Below are positions 39,801 through 51,320 of a DNA stretch of 64,000 bases, piece by piece (the stretch's first letter is position 1; each line of letters opens with the position of its first letter). The translations under genes and the position numbers were made by a program. Origin of the DNA: Bolinopsis microptera (taxonomy: Eukaryota; Ctenophora; Tentaculata; Lobata; Bolinopsidae); the NCBI RefSeq assembly GCF_026151205.1, contig NC_087073.1, forward strand, positions 8,719,411 through 8,783,410, given 5' to 3'. The notes below the pieces were generated by a model that saw only the letters and a program-made list of their open reading frames with translations, made no database searches and was not told the DNA's origin.

Positions 39801-41030
39801 ATTTAAATTTTGGATGGTCCACTATGCTTGATACACATTTTTACGGAAATCGTCTGTAAAAAGAATTGAAATAAAAATTTTTCTAATTTGTGCAATAAAA
39901 CATTGCAGCATTTCATTTTGAAAACAATGTATACAATATTGGCTTATAACTATTGTGTAAAACTTGTAAACATAAACCTATAAGGTCAAGCAAATTAGAA
40001 AAGCAAAAAATAGAGAAACATGAGGAAATTGAATTTGAGATATTTTAAAAGTATCAATAAGGGAACTTTTTAATTTTATTTTACTATGTGATTGTAAATA
40101 AAGTGCAAAGCATAGGACTGAATTTACTTTTTCTAAAATAAAATTGTTCTATAATACAACCATTTGTAGTATAAAGGTTACCCTTCCAAAATTTTGGCAG
40201 GGTCCTCAATTTAATTACTTAAATTCTTGTTTCATAAAAAAATAAAAATAAACTTATCACGGTTTTTATGATTTTATACCTGTATCGATACTCCTAAACC
40301 CTAAAAGGTCATGGAGTGCTTGTTGGATGGGGTCTAAACTGCTTTTTGTTGTGATGTGAATTTGTTATATATTTTATATATATTAATTATTGCAAAGGGT
40401 TTTTATTTTTACCTCAGTTTTTAAAATTTGTACCATTTTTAAAGAATTTGTATATAGGGTCATTGCTATATTATGTGTATATTGTTTGAATAATTATCCT
40501 GTATCGATATCATACCTTTCAAAAGCCTAATGAAGTCCCAGCTTACTTATGGTATTCATTGTATGTGCAAGACTTGAACAAGTAACCATCTTTTTGCAAA
40601 TGATTGAAGACACCATCAGGCTACATCATTTTTATGTGAAATAGATCTCAATTTATTGTTTTGTGCAAGTGTACTGTAATTGAATGTATCATCTGCAAAC
40701 GTTTAAGATACGTGCCCCTTAGATCCTGGTTGTACTAGATTGTATGATTACAAACCATTTAGTTTGTACAAGAAGATGTTCTTTCATGGCACATTTTAAT
40801 TAGTTCTTGTATCCTTTTAGGTTCAACCTTCTTAAATATCGGGGGTTATAACATCACCCAATTTGTTGACTTTTATCAAATGGTTGATTTTATTGGATCT
40901 ATTTATTAAGAAGCAGTGAAACTAGCGGCATGCAATGAATGGGGACTGGCCATGCCCTTGCAACATTAAAATGTATTGACTGTTACATAATATATGACTA
41001 ATAGTTATACTTACATCAGCTCAATAACAA
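36815..41030. other. AT-rich non-coding interval
   Basis: I see no supportable gene. Further 5' exons of the minus-strand coiled-coil gene may be hidden here. A degenerate direct repeat (TATCTGAGTGACTGCAT) occurs at about 37,928 and 38,102, and GC-rich hairpins occur near 38,370 (GCGCGGCTTGAGCCGCGC). An 81-codon ORF at 39,213-39,458 is unrecognised and not called. Confidence 0.5.
36927..36945. repeat. 19-nt poly-G run
   Basis: Uninterrupted G19 in non-coding DNA just upstream of the first recovered exon of the coiled-coil gene. It may be G-quadruplex-forming, and its length is prone to sequencing error. Confidence 0.95.
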
Positions 41031-41354
41031 ATGGATGTCGATGAAGAACCTTCCTCTTCTACTGCAGTTGCGAAATCTGACAAAAAACGATTTGATGTGA
41101 AGAAATGGAATGCTGTTGCTCTCTGGGCTTGGGACATAGTAGTGGATAATTGTGCTATTTGCCGTAACCACATCATGGATTTGTGCATTGAATGCCAGGC
41201 AAATCAAGCAAGTCACACCAGTGATGAATGTACAGTTGCCTGGGGAGTTTGCAACCATGCCTTTCATTTCCATTGTATCTCACGTTGGTTGAAGACACGA
41301 CAGGTCTGCCCCCTTGATAACAGAGAATGGGAGTTCCAGAAGTATGGCCGTTAA
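41031..41354 (+). CDS. RBX1: RING-box protein 1 (cullin-RING ubiquitin ligase subunit), intronless CDS, 107 residues
   Basis: RING-H2 subunit that binds cullins and recruits the ubiquitin E2 in SCF-type E3 ligases. From [20 protein letters not shown] onward it is almost identical to animal RBX1. It has the beta-strand that inserts into the cullin, the zinc ligands in [16 protein letters not shown], the extra Cys in [21 protein letters not shown] and [14 protein letters not shown] at the end. Only the N-terminal 15-18 residues differ, as is usual. The start is the first Met in frame, MDVDEE. The coding region has no intron, unlike vertebrate RBX1. AATAAA lies at 41,693-41,698. Confidence 0.97.
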   Translation: MDVDEEPSSSTAVAKSDKKRFDVKKWNAVALWAWDIVVDNCAICRNHIMDLCIECQANQASHTSDECTVAWGVCNHAFHFHCISRWLKTRQVCPLDNREWEFQKYGR

Positions 41355-41692
41355 TTCATTCTATGTGGATGGCTTCTTTCAAGATCACCAAACTTTTATA
41401 GCAAGGTTTAATGCCTATACAGTCAAGTTTTACTTACGTTTAAGATGATTTGGATCATGTTTGTGGTAGTTTGTCAGGATGGAATTGACTGCTTTAATCG
41501 TTGTGAAATTACCTCAAATAGATAGCTTTTGCTGAGGAAATGTGTCTTTGAGTTGTAATTCGTATATCATTACATGTATTTATCGACTATTTAAATGGAA
41601 TATTTTCCATCTAGCATTTACCAATAACTATTATTATGTCCATATGATATACATATATATATATATATTGTTTCATTATTTATAAATTTTCG

Positions 41693-41698
41693 AATAAA
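41693..41698 (+). terminator. Polyadenylation signal AATAAA of RBX1
   Basis: Canonical hexamer about 340 nt past the RBX1 stop codon, following an (AT)n stretch. No other gene on this strand ends nearby. Confidence 0.6.
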
Positions 41699-42101
41699 TC
41701 TTTAATCCTGGTTTTCTGAAAAGACTGGGTTGTTACTTTGCTTTACTGTACAAAAGTGTTTAACTGGATTACCTCTCCAATTAAAGATTAATTTCAAATT
41801 TTATAATGTGGCTGGCATCAAGATTGATAATTTGTTTATGTTTGATTTGAAAATTAATGATAACTAGGGAGTAGCTAAGGATCCATTGGATCTATGCGAT
41901 CTCCTCGTCTCAGCCGAATGATAGGAAAATTAATTGAGGGTTAAAAGTTAATCTGGAAAAAATGCGCATCTTATCTTAATTTTGTTAACAATTTAATCAG
42001 CACTAGATTGAAATCATCAAAGAAGGACCACCTATCCTAATCTTACCAATCTAACAAATATTTTCCAACAAAACTAGCATGTAAGCTCCTGCTGACTGTA
42101 T

Positions 42102-43767
42102 ATGAAAATACAATCTGAGAGTACATCATGGTCTCCCACTAGTCGAACTACCAATCGTGAGCCTACGAGTGTTTATGTGACTGGAACAGAAACATCTCTT
42201 GAGCAACGTTCTGTTGCCACCAGTCGCAATGTTCTCTTACAAGAGGTTATATATTTGAATGAATTCTTAATGATTTATTTATTTCTTTGGGTAATTCCTG
42301 CTATTTGCAATTTAAATAACTATTTCTTTCTCAAATCAGTTACCGCCTTTAGCTTCCTCAATATACATTACATACATATTATATAGGTTTAGCAACTTGA
42401 CACACTACTTTCAACAAATAACAATACATTTTAAATTGAATCTTTATCCAGAGTAAGGGTTGTTGCTCATTAGACAGTGTACTGAAATGTTTGTACAATA
42501 AAGCAACAATCAGCAACTTCATCACCCTTCTGATCATGGTCACTGGAATTGTCCTTCATCAAATCTACCAAGATGGTTAGCTAAAATCCATTTTTAGCTT
42601 TAATCTTAATTAACAATTAAATGTGTAGTACTAATTGATTGATTGAATATTGCGATTCCAACTATGAAACTATTTGCAGATACAGAAATTGACAACAAAT
42701 GGGTTGACGCATTCAAATTGATCAGAGCTTTTGGTCTCTTCGGATTTGCAGGTTGGTTGTTATAGTAAAAATAATGTTGGCTAGAATAATTAGAGTGATA
42801 GTGGTAGAGTCAAATTTCCAAATGATCGGTTGTGCATACCAAATTATAATAAAAGGCTTGGATTGAAAAAAGTGATCAACTCAATCTTACTTCTAGCCCA
42901 GTTTCCGTGATTGCAAACTTAATGATTTAAATCCTTATTCGGTAGATCCCTTGATAGTTAAAATCCAATTAATGTAAATTTATTTATTTTAAAATTCCAG
43001 ATAATTATGTTTCACAGTAATACAAATGTTTTCATTTCTCAGGGGGAATGACAAACTGGTTGGCAATCAGGATGATGTTCGAAAAAATCCCATTCTTAAT
43101 CGGCAGGTAAAGTTAATTTGAGGTTGGTTAAGTTGAAATAACTTAAATGACCAATACAACCATTTTTAAGCGAAGCTTTTTCCTCAAACTTGTGTTTTTG
43201 AATCACATATAAGTAAAGTCCAGTTGGAAACACATAAAATTGATTCCTGTTATTTGTCAGCAGTTTTCTAACTCAGTTTTCTATTAGCGGTATTTTACTG
43301 AATAACTTCGTGGAGATACGAGACAACGTGAAAAAGACGACAATGGCAACGTACTTTGACGCGGGACATCTCAGTCACTACGTTACTCAAAAAACTGAGA
43401 TCATCCTAAATTCTCTTCAACTTGGTACGTTACGTTTTAACACTTAAAACTGCAGTATGCAACTCATAAGATTTTGATTCCGTCCGTTAACAAAACCGTT
43501 ATACAATTAAAATTTGGTGAAATATCTGACCTAATTGAAACCTGACTTGACTTTCTGCCAGATGAAAGTATTAGAGAAGTTATTCGGTCCCCTGCAGTAC
43601 AAGCTCTTATCTCCGATAAAATAGAGGAAGTGTTCTCAACACCTGAGGGCTTGGTTCTAGGCTTGGTTGTAAACAAAGAAAAGGTCAAACTGAACATTAT
43701 GCCCAGTTTCGAGAATGCAGGAAAAGACATCGTCCCACTTGTTTCTCAGCTCATCAGAAACAGCGAG
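42102..43767 (+). CDS. DUF445-like membrane protein, first six exons (249 residues), 3' end missing
   Basis: Exons 42102-42245, 42452-42575, 42680-42751, 43043-43106, 43288-43424, 43562-43767 join in phase with canonical splice sites; a donor at 43,768 implies at least one more exon. The product has a hydrophilic N-terminus, a hydrophobic helix (ISNFITLLIMVTGIVLH), then the hallmark GGMTNWLAIRMMFEKIPFLI followed by GILLNNFVEIRDNV. The GxxTNWLAxxMxF block and the following helix resemble bacterial YheB/DUF445 proteins, which have animal relatives of unknown function. Just past the last donor the sequence becomes the flank of the MFS tandem array (from about 43,790), so the gene is either truncated or continues beyond the array. 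The start Met is the first in frame. Confidence 0.68.
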
Positions 43768-44156
43768 GTGAATTATCGATTCTAATTCTGTAAATTTATT
43801 GATCGAGTTTATACAGTAACTGTCAAACATAGTCTATCACAGCATTAATTAAATTTTATGGTAACAGGCATTAGTATCCGCCAGTAATTTTTAAATTGCA
43901 GATTATGAAACAGTTAAACCAGGGATTAAATAGAGATAAAATTTGAAAGGTACAGTATCGTCAAAATATAGAATAAAAATACATCTTCCGTTGCTCAACA
44001 AGAAAATTAAGAGAAAACCAACAAAATCAAAACCAACTGTCAATATAGAAAGTCGGAAAATAACATATTTAATACTACCCAACATACTTTGCATTTGAAA
44101 TAGAATTTTCTCTTGGTAACTTTTACGTTTTTGGAGCGGGGACAAGTTTGTGACTA

Positions 44157-45946
44157 TCATTTGACCAGCATGCAAAAGATAAAGCCGACAGTGTTCACCA
44201 GACAAGCTGCAACTGCTACTCCAATAGCAGGAATTTCACTTGCTCTAGTGAGAGTAAAGCCACTGAGAACAACGCCAACAACCTGAGACATGCAAAAGAA
44301 AAGGTTGAAAACTGCTGTAGATCGCTCAGCCAAACCATCTGTTTTCACTCCCCACTTTTCGAACAAACTGAATTTGCTCATAACTGCTATGTTTAAAACT
44401 GCCGCATCTCCAAACCCCAGAAGCACAGAGCCTATTTCAAAGGAAGCCGGGAACACCAGAAAATCTGTCGTTGACCCAAAAGCTAGAACGGCTCCCAAGT
44501 AAAATGCTATATTACCTATAAGCATGACAGTATTTGCCCTTATTTTCCTGTCTGCTATAAATCCAAGGGCTGTACTCGAAAGAAATGCAACAACGATCAT
44601 CAATGAGCTGAGTAAGACAGCTGTACTCAGTGACTTACCATTGAACTCTTTTATTCTTGGTGGAATAGAATACAGGAGGATAATGTAAACACTGTTATTC
44701 AGGAAGACGGCGACATCAGGAACAAAGAAAACCAGTTGTTGACTTCTGCTTGGTTTGTCTTTTAAAATGCGTCCATTTCCGTTCGCTTCATGTTCAGTCG
44801 TTGTCGAGAATACTCGATTTGTAGCCGCCCCAGTCTCCACCATTCGTTGTATTCTTCCGATGAATGGGAGGAGTAGGATGGGAATGATATCAAAGATAGC
44901 GATAAGAAATCCTGTTAGCATCCATCCTCCCGATATGTATAGTTCGGCGCCAACAATTACTGCTATGATAATCCCTACATGCATCGATCCACTTATGAAA
45001 ACCATCAATGTCTTCTTATCTGCCAAATACAGATCCACGATCTCTCCCTAAAGTAAATATTATGAAATATCAACATTTTTGTTATAAATTTGCAGTCAGA
45101 CCTGAAATCCTAATTGAGATGGATCCTTCATTTAATCTGCAACTACATACAATATAGGAATTGGTAATCAAACTCGCCTGTACAGTCACAAAGAAGAGTC
45201 CAGCACAGAAACCCTGTAAAGCTCTGCTAACTCCAATAACAGTGAATACAAGCGCTCCTCTTGGGTCCAATTTTACCATTACATCTACTGCAGCCATTAC
45301 GAAGTAGCACAAAATGTTGCCCGTAATGAGGATTAAACATCTTTTTGTAAGTGGAATCTTTCTGAAGCCAGGGAGGATAGTGGAAATGTAGGGGCTGATA
45401 GCTTGGGTGATGACCATTACTACTATAGCTATAGTACCTGTCAGGAGAAAGTAACGGTCAAAACATTTTATATTTTTTCACTGAAACTTTTACAGTATGA
45501 CTTTGTGTTTAGAGGTCGATTACGAAAATGTTTACGATGCTTACCAAACGTTTTATTCAGGCTATTCTCTGTTAGAAAATCTATGTAAAACCCAGCCGTG
45601 TAATTTCTTGCTATGAAAACAGTTCCATTTCCAAAACAGGCAAATATGACAATCAAAGCTAGTTGATGATTTGTTATCTTTTTAGCATCTCCTGGGGGAT
45701 AATTATCTCATTAAATTCAGTTTACAGCTTAAACCTTACTTTTTAAACAGGAAACGAGTTATATCTACCATATGCACAAATAGAAGCTGAAGTAAAGTTG
45801 ACAAATTGCATTACTTTAAAAGGTTTACCTTTAGCATCTCCTGCACTTATTCTGTCCGAAGGTTTACTGTTATTAGGTTCCAACTCCAGAGCTCCAACTG
45901 CAGCGTTGTTTGCTACTACATAATCATTATTGTCTCCATCCATCAT
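44157..45946 (-). CDS. MFS-like 12-TM transporter, tandem copy A, four exons, 471 residues
   Basis: Exons in transcript order: 45946-45829, 45691-45545, 45437-45178, 45047-44157; all phases fit. The product starts with a short acidic N-terminus (ELEPNNSKPSD), then TM1 (LALIVIFACFGNGTVFIARN), and continues with about 12 hydrophobic segments. A central cytosolic loop follows PFIGRIQRM, and a motif A-like loop LGFIADRKIRANT sits between TM8 and TM9. Substrate and exact MFS family are unknown. The donor after VTVQ is GC (GCGAGT), and no in-phase GT alternative was found. Intron 1 (45,692-45,828) is bounded by the 12-mer GGAGATGCTAAA on both sides. It is nearly identical to copy D throughout, including introns, so the duplication or gene conversion is recent. 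Confidence 0.85.
45692..45828 (-). other. Short intron bounded by 12-bp direct repeats, copy A
   Basis: A 137-nt intron of MFS copy A. GGAGATGCTAAA (minus strand) occurs at 45,841-45,830 and 45,692-45,681, so the coding sequence reads GDAKGDAK across the junction. Copies C and E have a single GDAK and no intron here. Equivalent introns are at 50,605-50,742 (B) and 56,420-56,548 (D). Confidence 0.85.
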
Positions 45947-46304
45947 TTCCAGTTATCAACGAAAAAGTAGGTACAGACCACTGCTTTTAAAATCGAAATC
46001 ACAAAGAAATTTTCGCTGATTGAAGATTAAAAGTGGGCAGATGAAGACACAACAATAAAATCAAGATCAGTGTTTCTCAGTGCCGGCAGTAAAATAGTAA
46101 AATAGACTCGGATTCCATGTTCGTAAATTAATTATGTCGCGTGAAATGGATACGTAAAGATCCAGACACTGCAATATAAACAGTGTTAAAATTCACTCAT
46201 CTAGGAAAATGTACGGGGTGCAAAGATCACAGCATACCGCCAAAGTCATCATTCCTGCGAATTTTGCACTTACAATCATATAGTAAAGATTTTTAATCAA
46301 ATTA
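45947..46304. other. 5' flank of MFS copy A
   Basis: Duplicated non-coding unit shared with 53,590-54,230, 51,120-51,310 and 62,298-62,562 (for example AAGATTAAAAGTGGG, then TGTTTCTCAGTGCCGGCAG, TTATGTCGCGTGAAATGGAT). It is presumed to contain the promoter. Confidence 0.7.
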
Positions 46305-46928
46305 ATTACTTACTTTGTTACTTTGTAGGGCTTCATAGAATCCTCTATCGGGCCATCGAAAAAGTCGACCCCCCGGACAGTGTAGAAACTGTTTTATCAC
46401 CACTCCAATCAAGCAAGGAGTTTCCATTCCGACGGTTGTATCCTGGAGCTGGAGGCTCGTCCGGAAATGACTTCACAAAGTTCGTTAAAGCTACTTTGAA
46501 TTGCATAGGATCCTCGATGGTGTGCATATGTGTTGGGATTACATTCCATAATCGAGGTCCAGTGACTGCAAATGAGTTGTCATGTAGTGCTTGATTACGT
46601 TGACTGCTGGACTTACCTATACTGGGCACAACTGCTTTTTGACCATGTCTGAGAGTCACCGAGAACTGGATACCAATATCATTAGGGCACTTGCAATGCA
46701 GAACTTTCCACATGTTGATGATTAAATACCGTTCTCTTCTTCTTTGCAATGACATCAGATCTAGGGCCTTTAATCTCTGCCAGTAGTTGAGGTGCTGGTG
46801 CCATCTATTTTCGATGTAAACGTACGCTGAATCCCTTCTAGCTGTTGGATGTCCTTGTTCTTAGAGCAATTCCACAGAGGACAGCAATACTCCAGATGAC
46901 TTCTAACGAGAGACTTGTACATTGTAAT
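46305..46928 (-). pseudogene. 3' fragment of a CR1/L2-like LINE
   Basis: Minus-strand remnant of a reverse transcriptase C-terminus: TMYKSLVRSHLEYCCPLWNCS, then after a frameshift near 46,800 HLNYWQRLKALDLMSLQRRRERY, NSFAVTGPRLWNVIPTH and a GTAA-rich tail. It is inserted in the flank between MFS copies A and B; the uninterrupted flank is seen at 54,225-54,260. Non-functional. Confidence 0.85.
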
Positions 46929-47572
46929 TGATTTCGTATTTTTTGCTTAGTTTCATATACAGCAAAATATGTTTATCATCAGTTCCAAAAGAGATGAGAC
47001 CCGTATGGCGTATATCTTGATCCATCTGTGTTAGGAAAATCTGAACCACTGGTTCTCGGTATGAAAAAAGGTCTCAATTATTGCTGAATTCCGCCTAGTC
47101 GTTGCGGCAAATCGTTCTGTGTGGTATCGGTAAATAGCGAATAGTTCAATTCCCTCAGTTTTAAATAACTTTCAAATTAAAATAGTTTATACATTAACTG
47201 TCGACTGTCAAGTATAGTTTATCATAGTACATAATATCATAGGGCCCTTGGCCAAACTGTATAATATATTGTGATTAATTGATGTTTGCATTTTTATGGT
47301 ATTGACATTACTATCCCCCAGTAATTTTGAAATTCGAGATCATGAAACAGTTAAACCAGTGATCAAATTGAGATAAACTTTGAAAATTACAGTATCATCA
47401 AAATATAGAATAAAGAATAAAGATGAACCTTCTGTTGCTTAAAAATAGTAAAACGAAAACCAACAAATCTGTCGTTCAATAGAAAGTCGGGAAATACTAC
47501 ACAACATACATTCGTAATGAGATTTTTGTTAGTCATTCTTACGTTTTTGGAGCGGGGACAAGTTTGTGACTA
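46929..47572. other. Spacer between MFS copies A and B
   Basis: Non-coding duplicated spacer, nearly identical to 54,235-54,883 before copy D (shared: GAGACCCGTATGGCGTATAT and TCTGAACCACTGGTTCTCGG). No gene seen. Confidence 0.75.
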
Positions 47573-50500
47573 TCATTTGACCAGCATGCACAATATAAAG
47601 CCGACAGTATTCACCAGACACGCTGCAACTGCTACTCCAATAGCAGGAATTTCACTTGCTCTAGTGACAGTAAAGCCACTGAGAACAGCGCCAAAAGCCT
47701 GAGAAATGCAAAAGAAGAAGTTAAAAACTGCTGTAGATCGCTCAGCCAAACCGTCTGTTTTGATTCCCCACTTTTCGTACATACCAAATTTACTCATAAT
47801 CGCTATGTTGATAACGGCTGCATCACCGATTCCAACAAGGACAGAACCTATTTCAAAAGAAGCCGGGAAGGCCAAAAACTCTGTCGTAGATCCAAAAGCT
47901 AGAATGGCTCCCAAGTAAAATGCTATATTACTAGAAAAAAAATTTGCTATTTTTGTCTGTTATAAAACAGAGTTATTGAAGGAATACAACGACAAAAAAT
48001 GAGAACGGTGTACCAGGATATTAATCTAACGTTGTTCAGGAAGACTGCGATATCAGGAACAAAGAAAGCCAGTCGTTGAATTGTGCTTAGATTATCTTTT
48101 AGATCCCGTCCATTAGCGATTACTTCCACTCTTGTCGACTGTATGTTTTTTAACCCTGCTCCACTCCCCTTCTTTCTTTGTATTCTACCGATGAAAGGAA
48201 GCAGCAAGATGAGGAGGACATCAAAAACAGCGATTAGGAATCCAGTCAGCATCCATCCCCCTGCTATGTAAAGTTGTGCCCCGACATTAGTTGATATAAT
48301 TAACGCTACATGCATCGATCCACTTATGATAACCATCAATATCTTCTTATCTGCCAAATACAGATCACAATCTCCCCCTGGAAGTACTTTGGTAAATATA
48401 AAATATAGCACAATTCTTTGCATTGATATTTGAGCAGAGAATTCAATGCATGGTTTTAACATTTAAAAATTATGATGATTTTGATGTTATTACTGACATG
48501 TATGTTTAATGTTTATCGAAACTGCACACGATTTGGCGTACATATCATAAACTATTAATATTATGCCATTCATAATTTTGGTGCATAAGTTGTGAATCTC
48601 AAAATAAATCCTGGAATGTATGGACATTGTCAGTGAGATACTAGAGAAGGACGGGTCAGCTGATATACTGTATCTCGATTTTCAGAAGGCTTTCGATTCT
48701 GTACCACACAAACGATTGCTGAGAAAATTGCAATCCTTTGGAATATCTGGCAACACCCTTGCAGTCGTGGAAGACTTTCTAACAGGAAGAACATTTCGCG
48801 TCAGGGTTGGATCATCATTTTCTAGAGTCTTTGCTGTAACATCTGGGGTCCCTCAAGGAACCGTGCTGGGCCCCCTGCTCTTCCTGCTCTTCATAAATGA
48901 TCTCCCTGATGGAATTGAGAGCTTCGTATCACTCTTTGCTGACGATCTTAAGCTAGTAACGAGCACAGCTAAGCACAGTGTTGCACAAGATGATATACTG
49001 AAACTCAATGCGTGGGAGAAGGAATGGCTCCTAAGATTCAATGTGAAGGATGGCAAGTGTAAGGTACTACATATTGGGCGTAACAATCCAATGCATGAGT
49101 ACTTCATGAATGGGGAATGCCTCCCCCAAGTGAAGTCAGAAAAGGATCTTGGAGTTCTAACTACCAGAAACCTGGACTGGAGTGACCATATAGATAAGTC
49201 CGTGAAAAAAGCAAAGTCTGTTATAGGCTGGATCAAACGAAGCTTGATCTGCCGTAACAAATTTGTTATGCTAAATGTCTACCGAACTCTAGTTCGACCT
49301 CACATCGAATACGCTGTGCAAGTGTGGAATCTACCAGCAGAGCACGGAAACTGGAGGACTATTAAGAAGATAGAAGATGTTCAGAGAGAATTTACACGAA
49401 TAATCGACGGGATTGGTATCCTACCATACGATGAGAGACTGAGAATCCTCCAGTTAACAACACTACTGGAGCGCCGTATGAGGGGTGATCTTATTGAAAC
49501 CTTTAAAATAACGACGGGTAAAGTGGACTATGGACAAGATCTTTTCAGGATATCACGTAGTGGTACCAAGATCCTAAAAGATAAAAGAGGAAATCAGGTC
49601 CTCAGTAACCGGGTTGCCAATTACTGGAACAAAGTACCAAGTTCGGTTAAAGAAGCCAGTTCAGTAGACGCATTCAAAGCTCGACTTCAATGTTATAAAA
49701 ATGAACTGATAGCGAGTGGAGCATCGTCAAAGGGTCACTTCTGGGATCTCAGCGAAACCTTAATGTCAAAAATAAATACATGTGAGCATGATTCATATGC
49801 ATATTTCATGTCTAATAACCCATTGATTGCTAAATACCGAGGAATCAATGTATCTTGATTGTTAAATTCAGAACTACATGTTAACGTCCTTAAAATAATT
49901 AATCATTACATGTTCCGGATAGGAACATTTTTCTTTTTGAAAATATTGTGCGAACTGCAATAGCGTAGAGTGCAGTTGGGTTTCAAGTTTTGTCGAGATG
50001 GCTATGTGGCCATAATCCTATTATTATTATTATTATGTAATGATATAACTCACCTGGACGATCACAAAGAAAAGGCCAGCAAAAACGCCCTGTAAAGCTC
50101 TGGTAATTCCAATAACAGTAAACACAAGCGCTCCTTCCGGATTCTTCTCCACCATTACATCTACTGCAGCCATTACGAAGTAGCACAAAATGTTGCCCGT
50201 AATGAGCATCAAACATCTTTTTGTAAGTTGAATCTTTCTGAAGCCAGGGAGGATAGTTGAAATGTAAGGGCTGATAGCTTGGGTGATAACCATTGTTGAT
50301 ATGGCTAAAGTACCTGTTCAGAGAAATGTACTGTCAAAACATTTTAACTTTGTGGGAATACTTTCTTGATAATTTGTAATGGAACTGAAAGTGTGGTTGA
50401 CTGAAATTTTAAAGATTATATAATATCGTTGGTATGTGTATTGTTAATAGTACTCACCAAAAATTGTATCGAGGCCATTCTCTGTTAGAAAATCTATGTA

Positions 50501-50860
50501 AAACCCAGCCGTGAAACTCCTTGCTATAAATATAGTTCCATTTCCAAAACAGGCAAATATGACAATCAAAGCTAGTTGACAGCTTGTTATCTTTTTAGCA
50601 TCTCCTGGGGGATAATTATCTCATTAAAGTCAGTTTACGGCTTAAACCTTACTTTTGTACATGAAACGAGTTATGTCTCTACATTGTGCACAAATAGAAG
50701 CTGAAGTAAAGTTGACAAATTGCATTACTTTAAAAGGTTAACCTTTAGCATCTCCTTCATCTATATTGTCCGAAGGTTTACTGTTATTAGGTTCCAACTC
50801 CAGAGCTCCAACTGCAGCGTTGTTTGCTACTAAAACATCATCAATCATCATTGTCTCCAT
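47573..50860 (-). pseudogene. MFS-like transporter, tandem copy B, broken
   Basis: Exons 1-3 (50860-50743, 50604-50458, 50313-50054) are intact in phase, but exon 4 is wrecked. A base is lost just after its acceptor (GGGGAGATTGTGATC where other copies read GGAGAGATTGTGGATC). Its middle, about 47,915-48,030, is deleted and scrambled so that two separate frames remain (48,462-47,947 and 47,914-47,573). Intron 3 holds a 1.4-kb LINE insertion. A 7-bp length change after ATGGATGGAGACAAT means that only a shifted ATG at 50,860 stays in frame. A fragment matching the lost middle of exon 4 lies at 51,321-51,520. Intron 1 carries the same 12-bp bordering repeat as copies A and D. Confidence 0.85.
48606..50035 (+). 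mobile_element. 5'-truncated CR1/L2-like LINE inserted in intron 3 of MFS copy B
   Basis: Encodes the C-terminal 412 residues of a reverse transcriptase (48,620-49,858): YLDFQKAFDSVPHKRLL, SGVPQGTVLGPLLFLLFIND, catalytic FADDLKL, and the C-terminal block RVANYWNKVPSSVKEASSVD. The frame is open to the last codon, so it is young or conserved, but the N-terminal half and any endonuclease are missing. The element ends in an (ATT)n tail at about 50,018-50,035. Borders are placed by comparison with the empty introns of copies C and E. Confidence 0.88.
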
Positions 50861-51320
50861 CCATAACTTCCAGTTATCAACGGAAAAGCAGTTACAGACC
50901 ACTGCTTTAATCGAAACGTTACCGTAAGGAAATGATAAGAATGAACAAAAAATGAAAATGCAAAGAATCAGCAACCAGTTTCACCAGAGTTACACAATCT
51001 TATCACTGTTAAGTAATTATATTATTATTTATCCGTTCAAAATTTGGACCACGCCAGCAACATATGATACATTTTATATTATGTTGTAAATTATAAATAT
51101 CTAATTGGTCCTACAAATTAATAAGAATAAAAACCAATGCTCTTCGTTTTTGAACACAGTGAGCTGGACGCCCAATTCACAAAACTATGTTCGCTAATTG
51201 AAGATTAAAAGTGGGTCGCTGCACAACAATAAAATCAAGATCAGTGTTTCTCAGTGCCGGCAGTAAAATAGTGAAATAGGCTCGGAATTTCCATGTTCGT
51301 AAATTAATTATGTCGCGTGA
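50861..51320. other. 5' flank of MFS copy B
   Basis: Non-coding duplicated flank shared with 53,590-54,060 and 60,270-60,520. It breaks off inside ATGTCGCGTGAAA at about 51,320, where a displaced exon 4 fragment begins. Confidence 0.7.

Noticed and set aside
44290-44502. Plus-strand ORFs opposite the MFS exon 4 in every copy
   Set aside because: The same frame is open in all copies only because the sense gene is conserved; the antisense peptides lack any motif.
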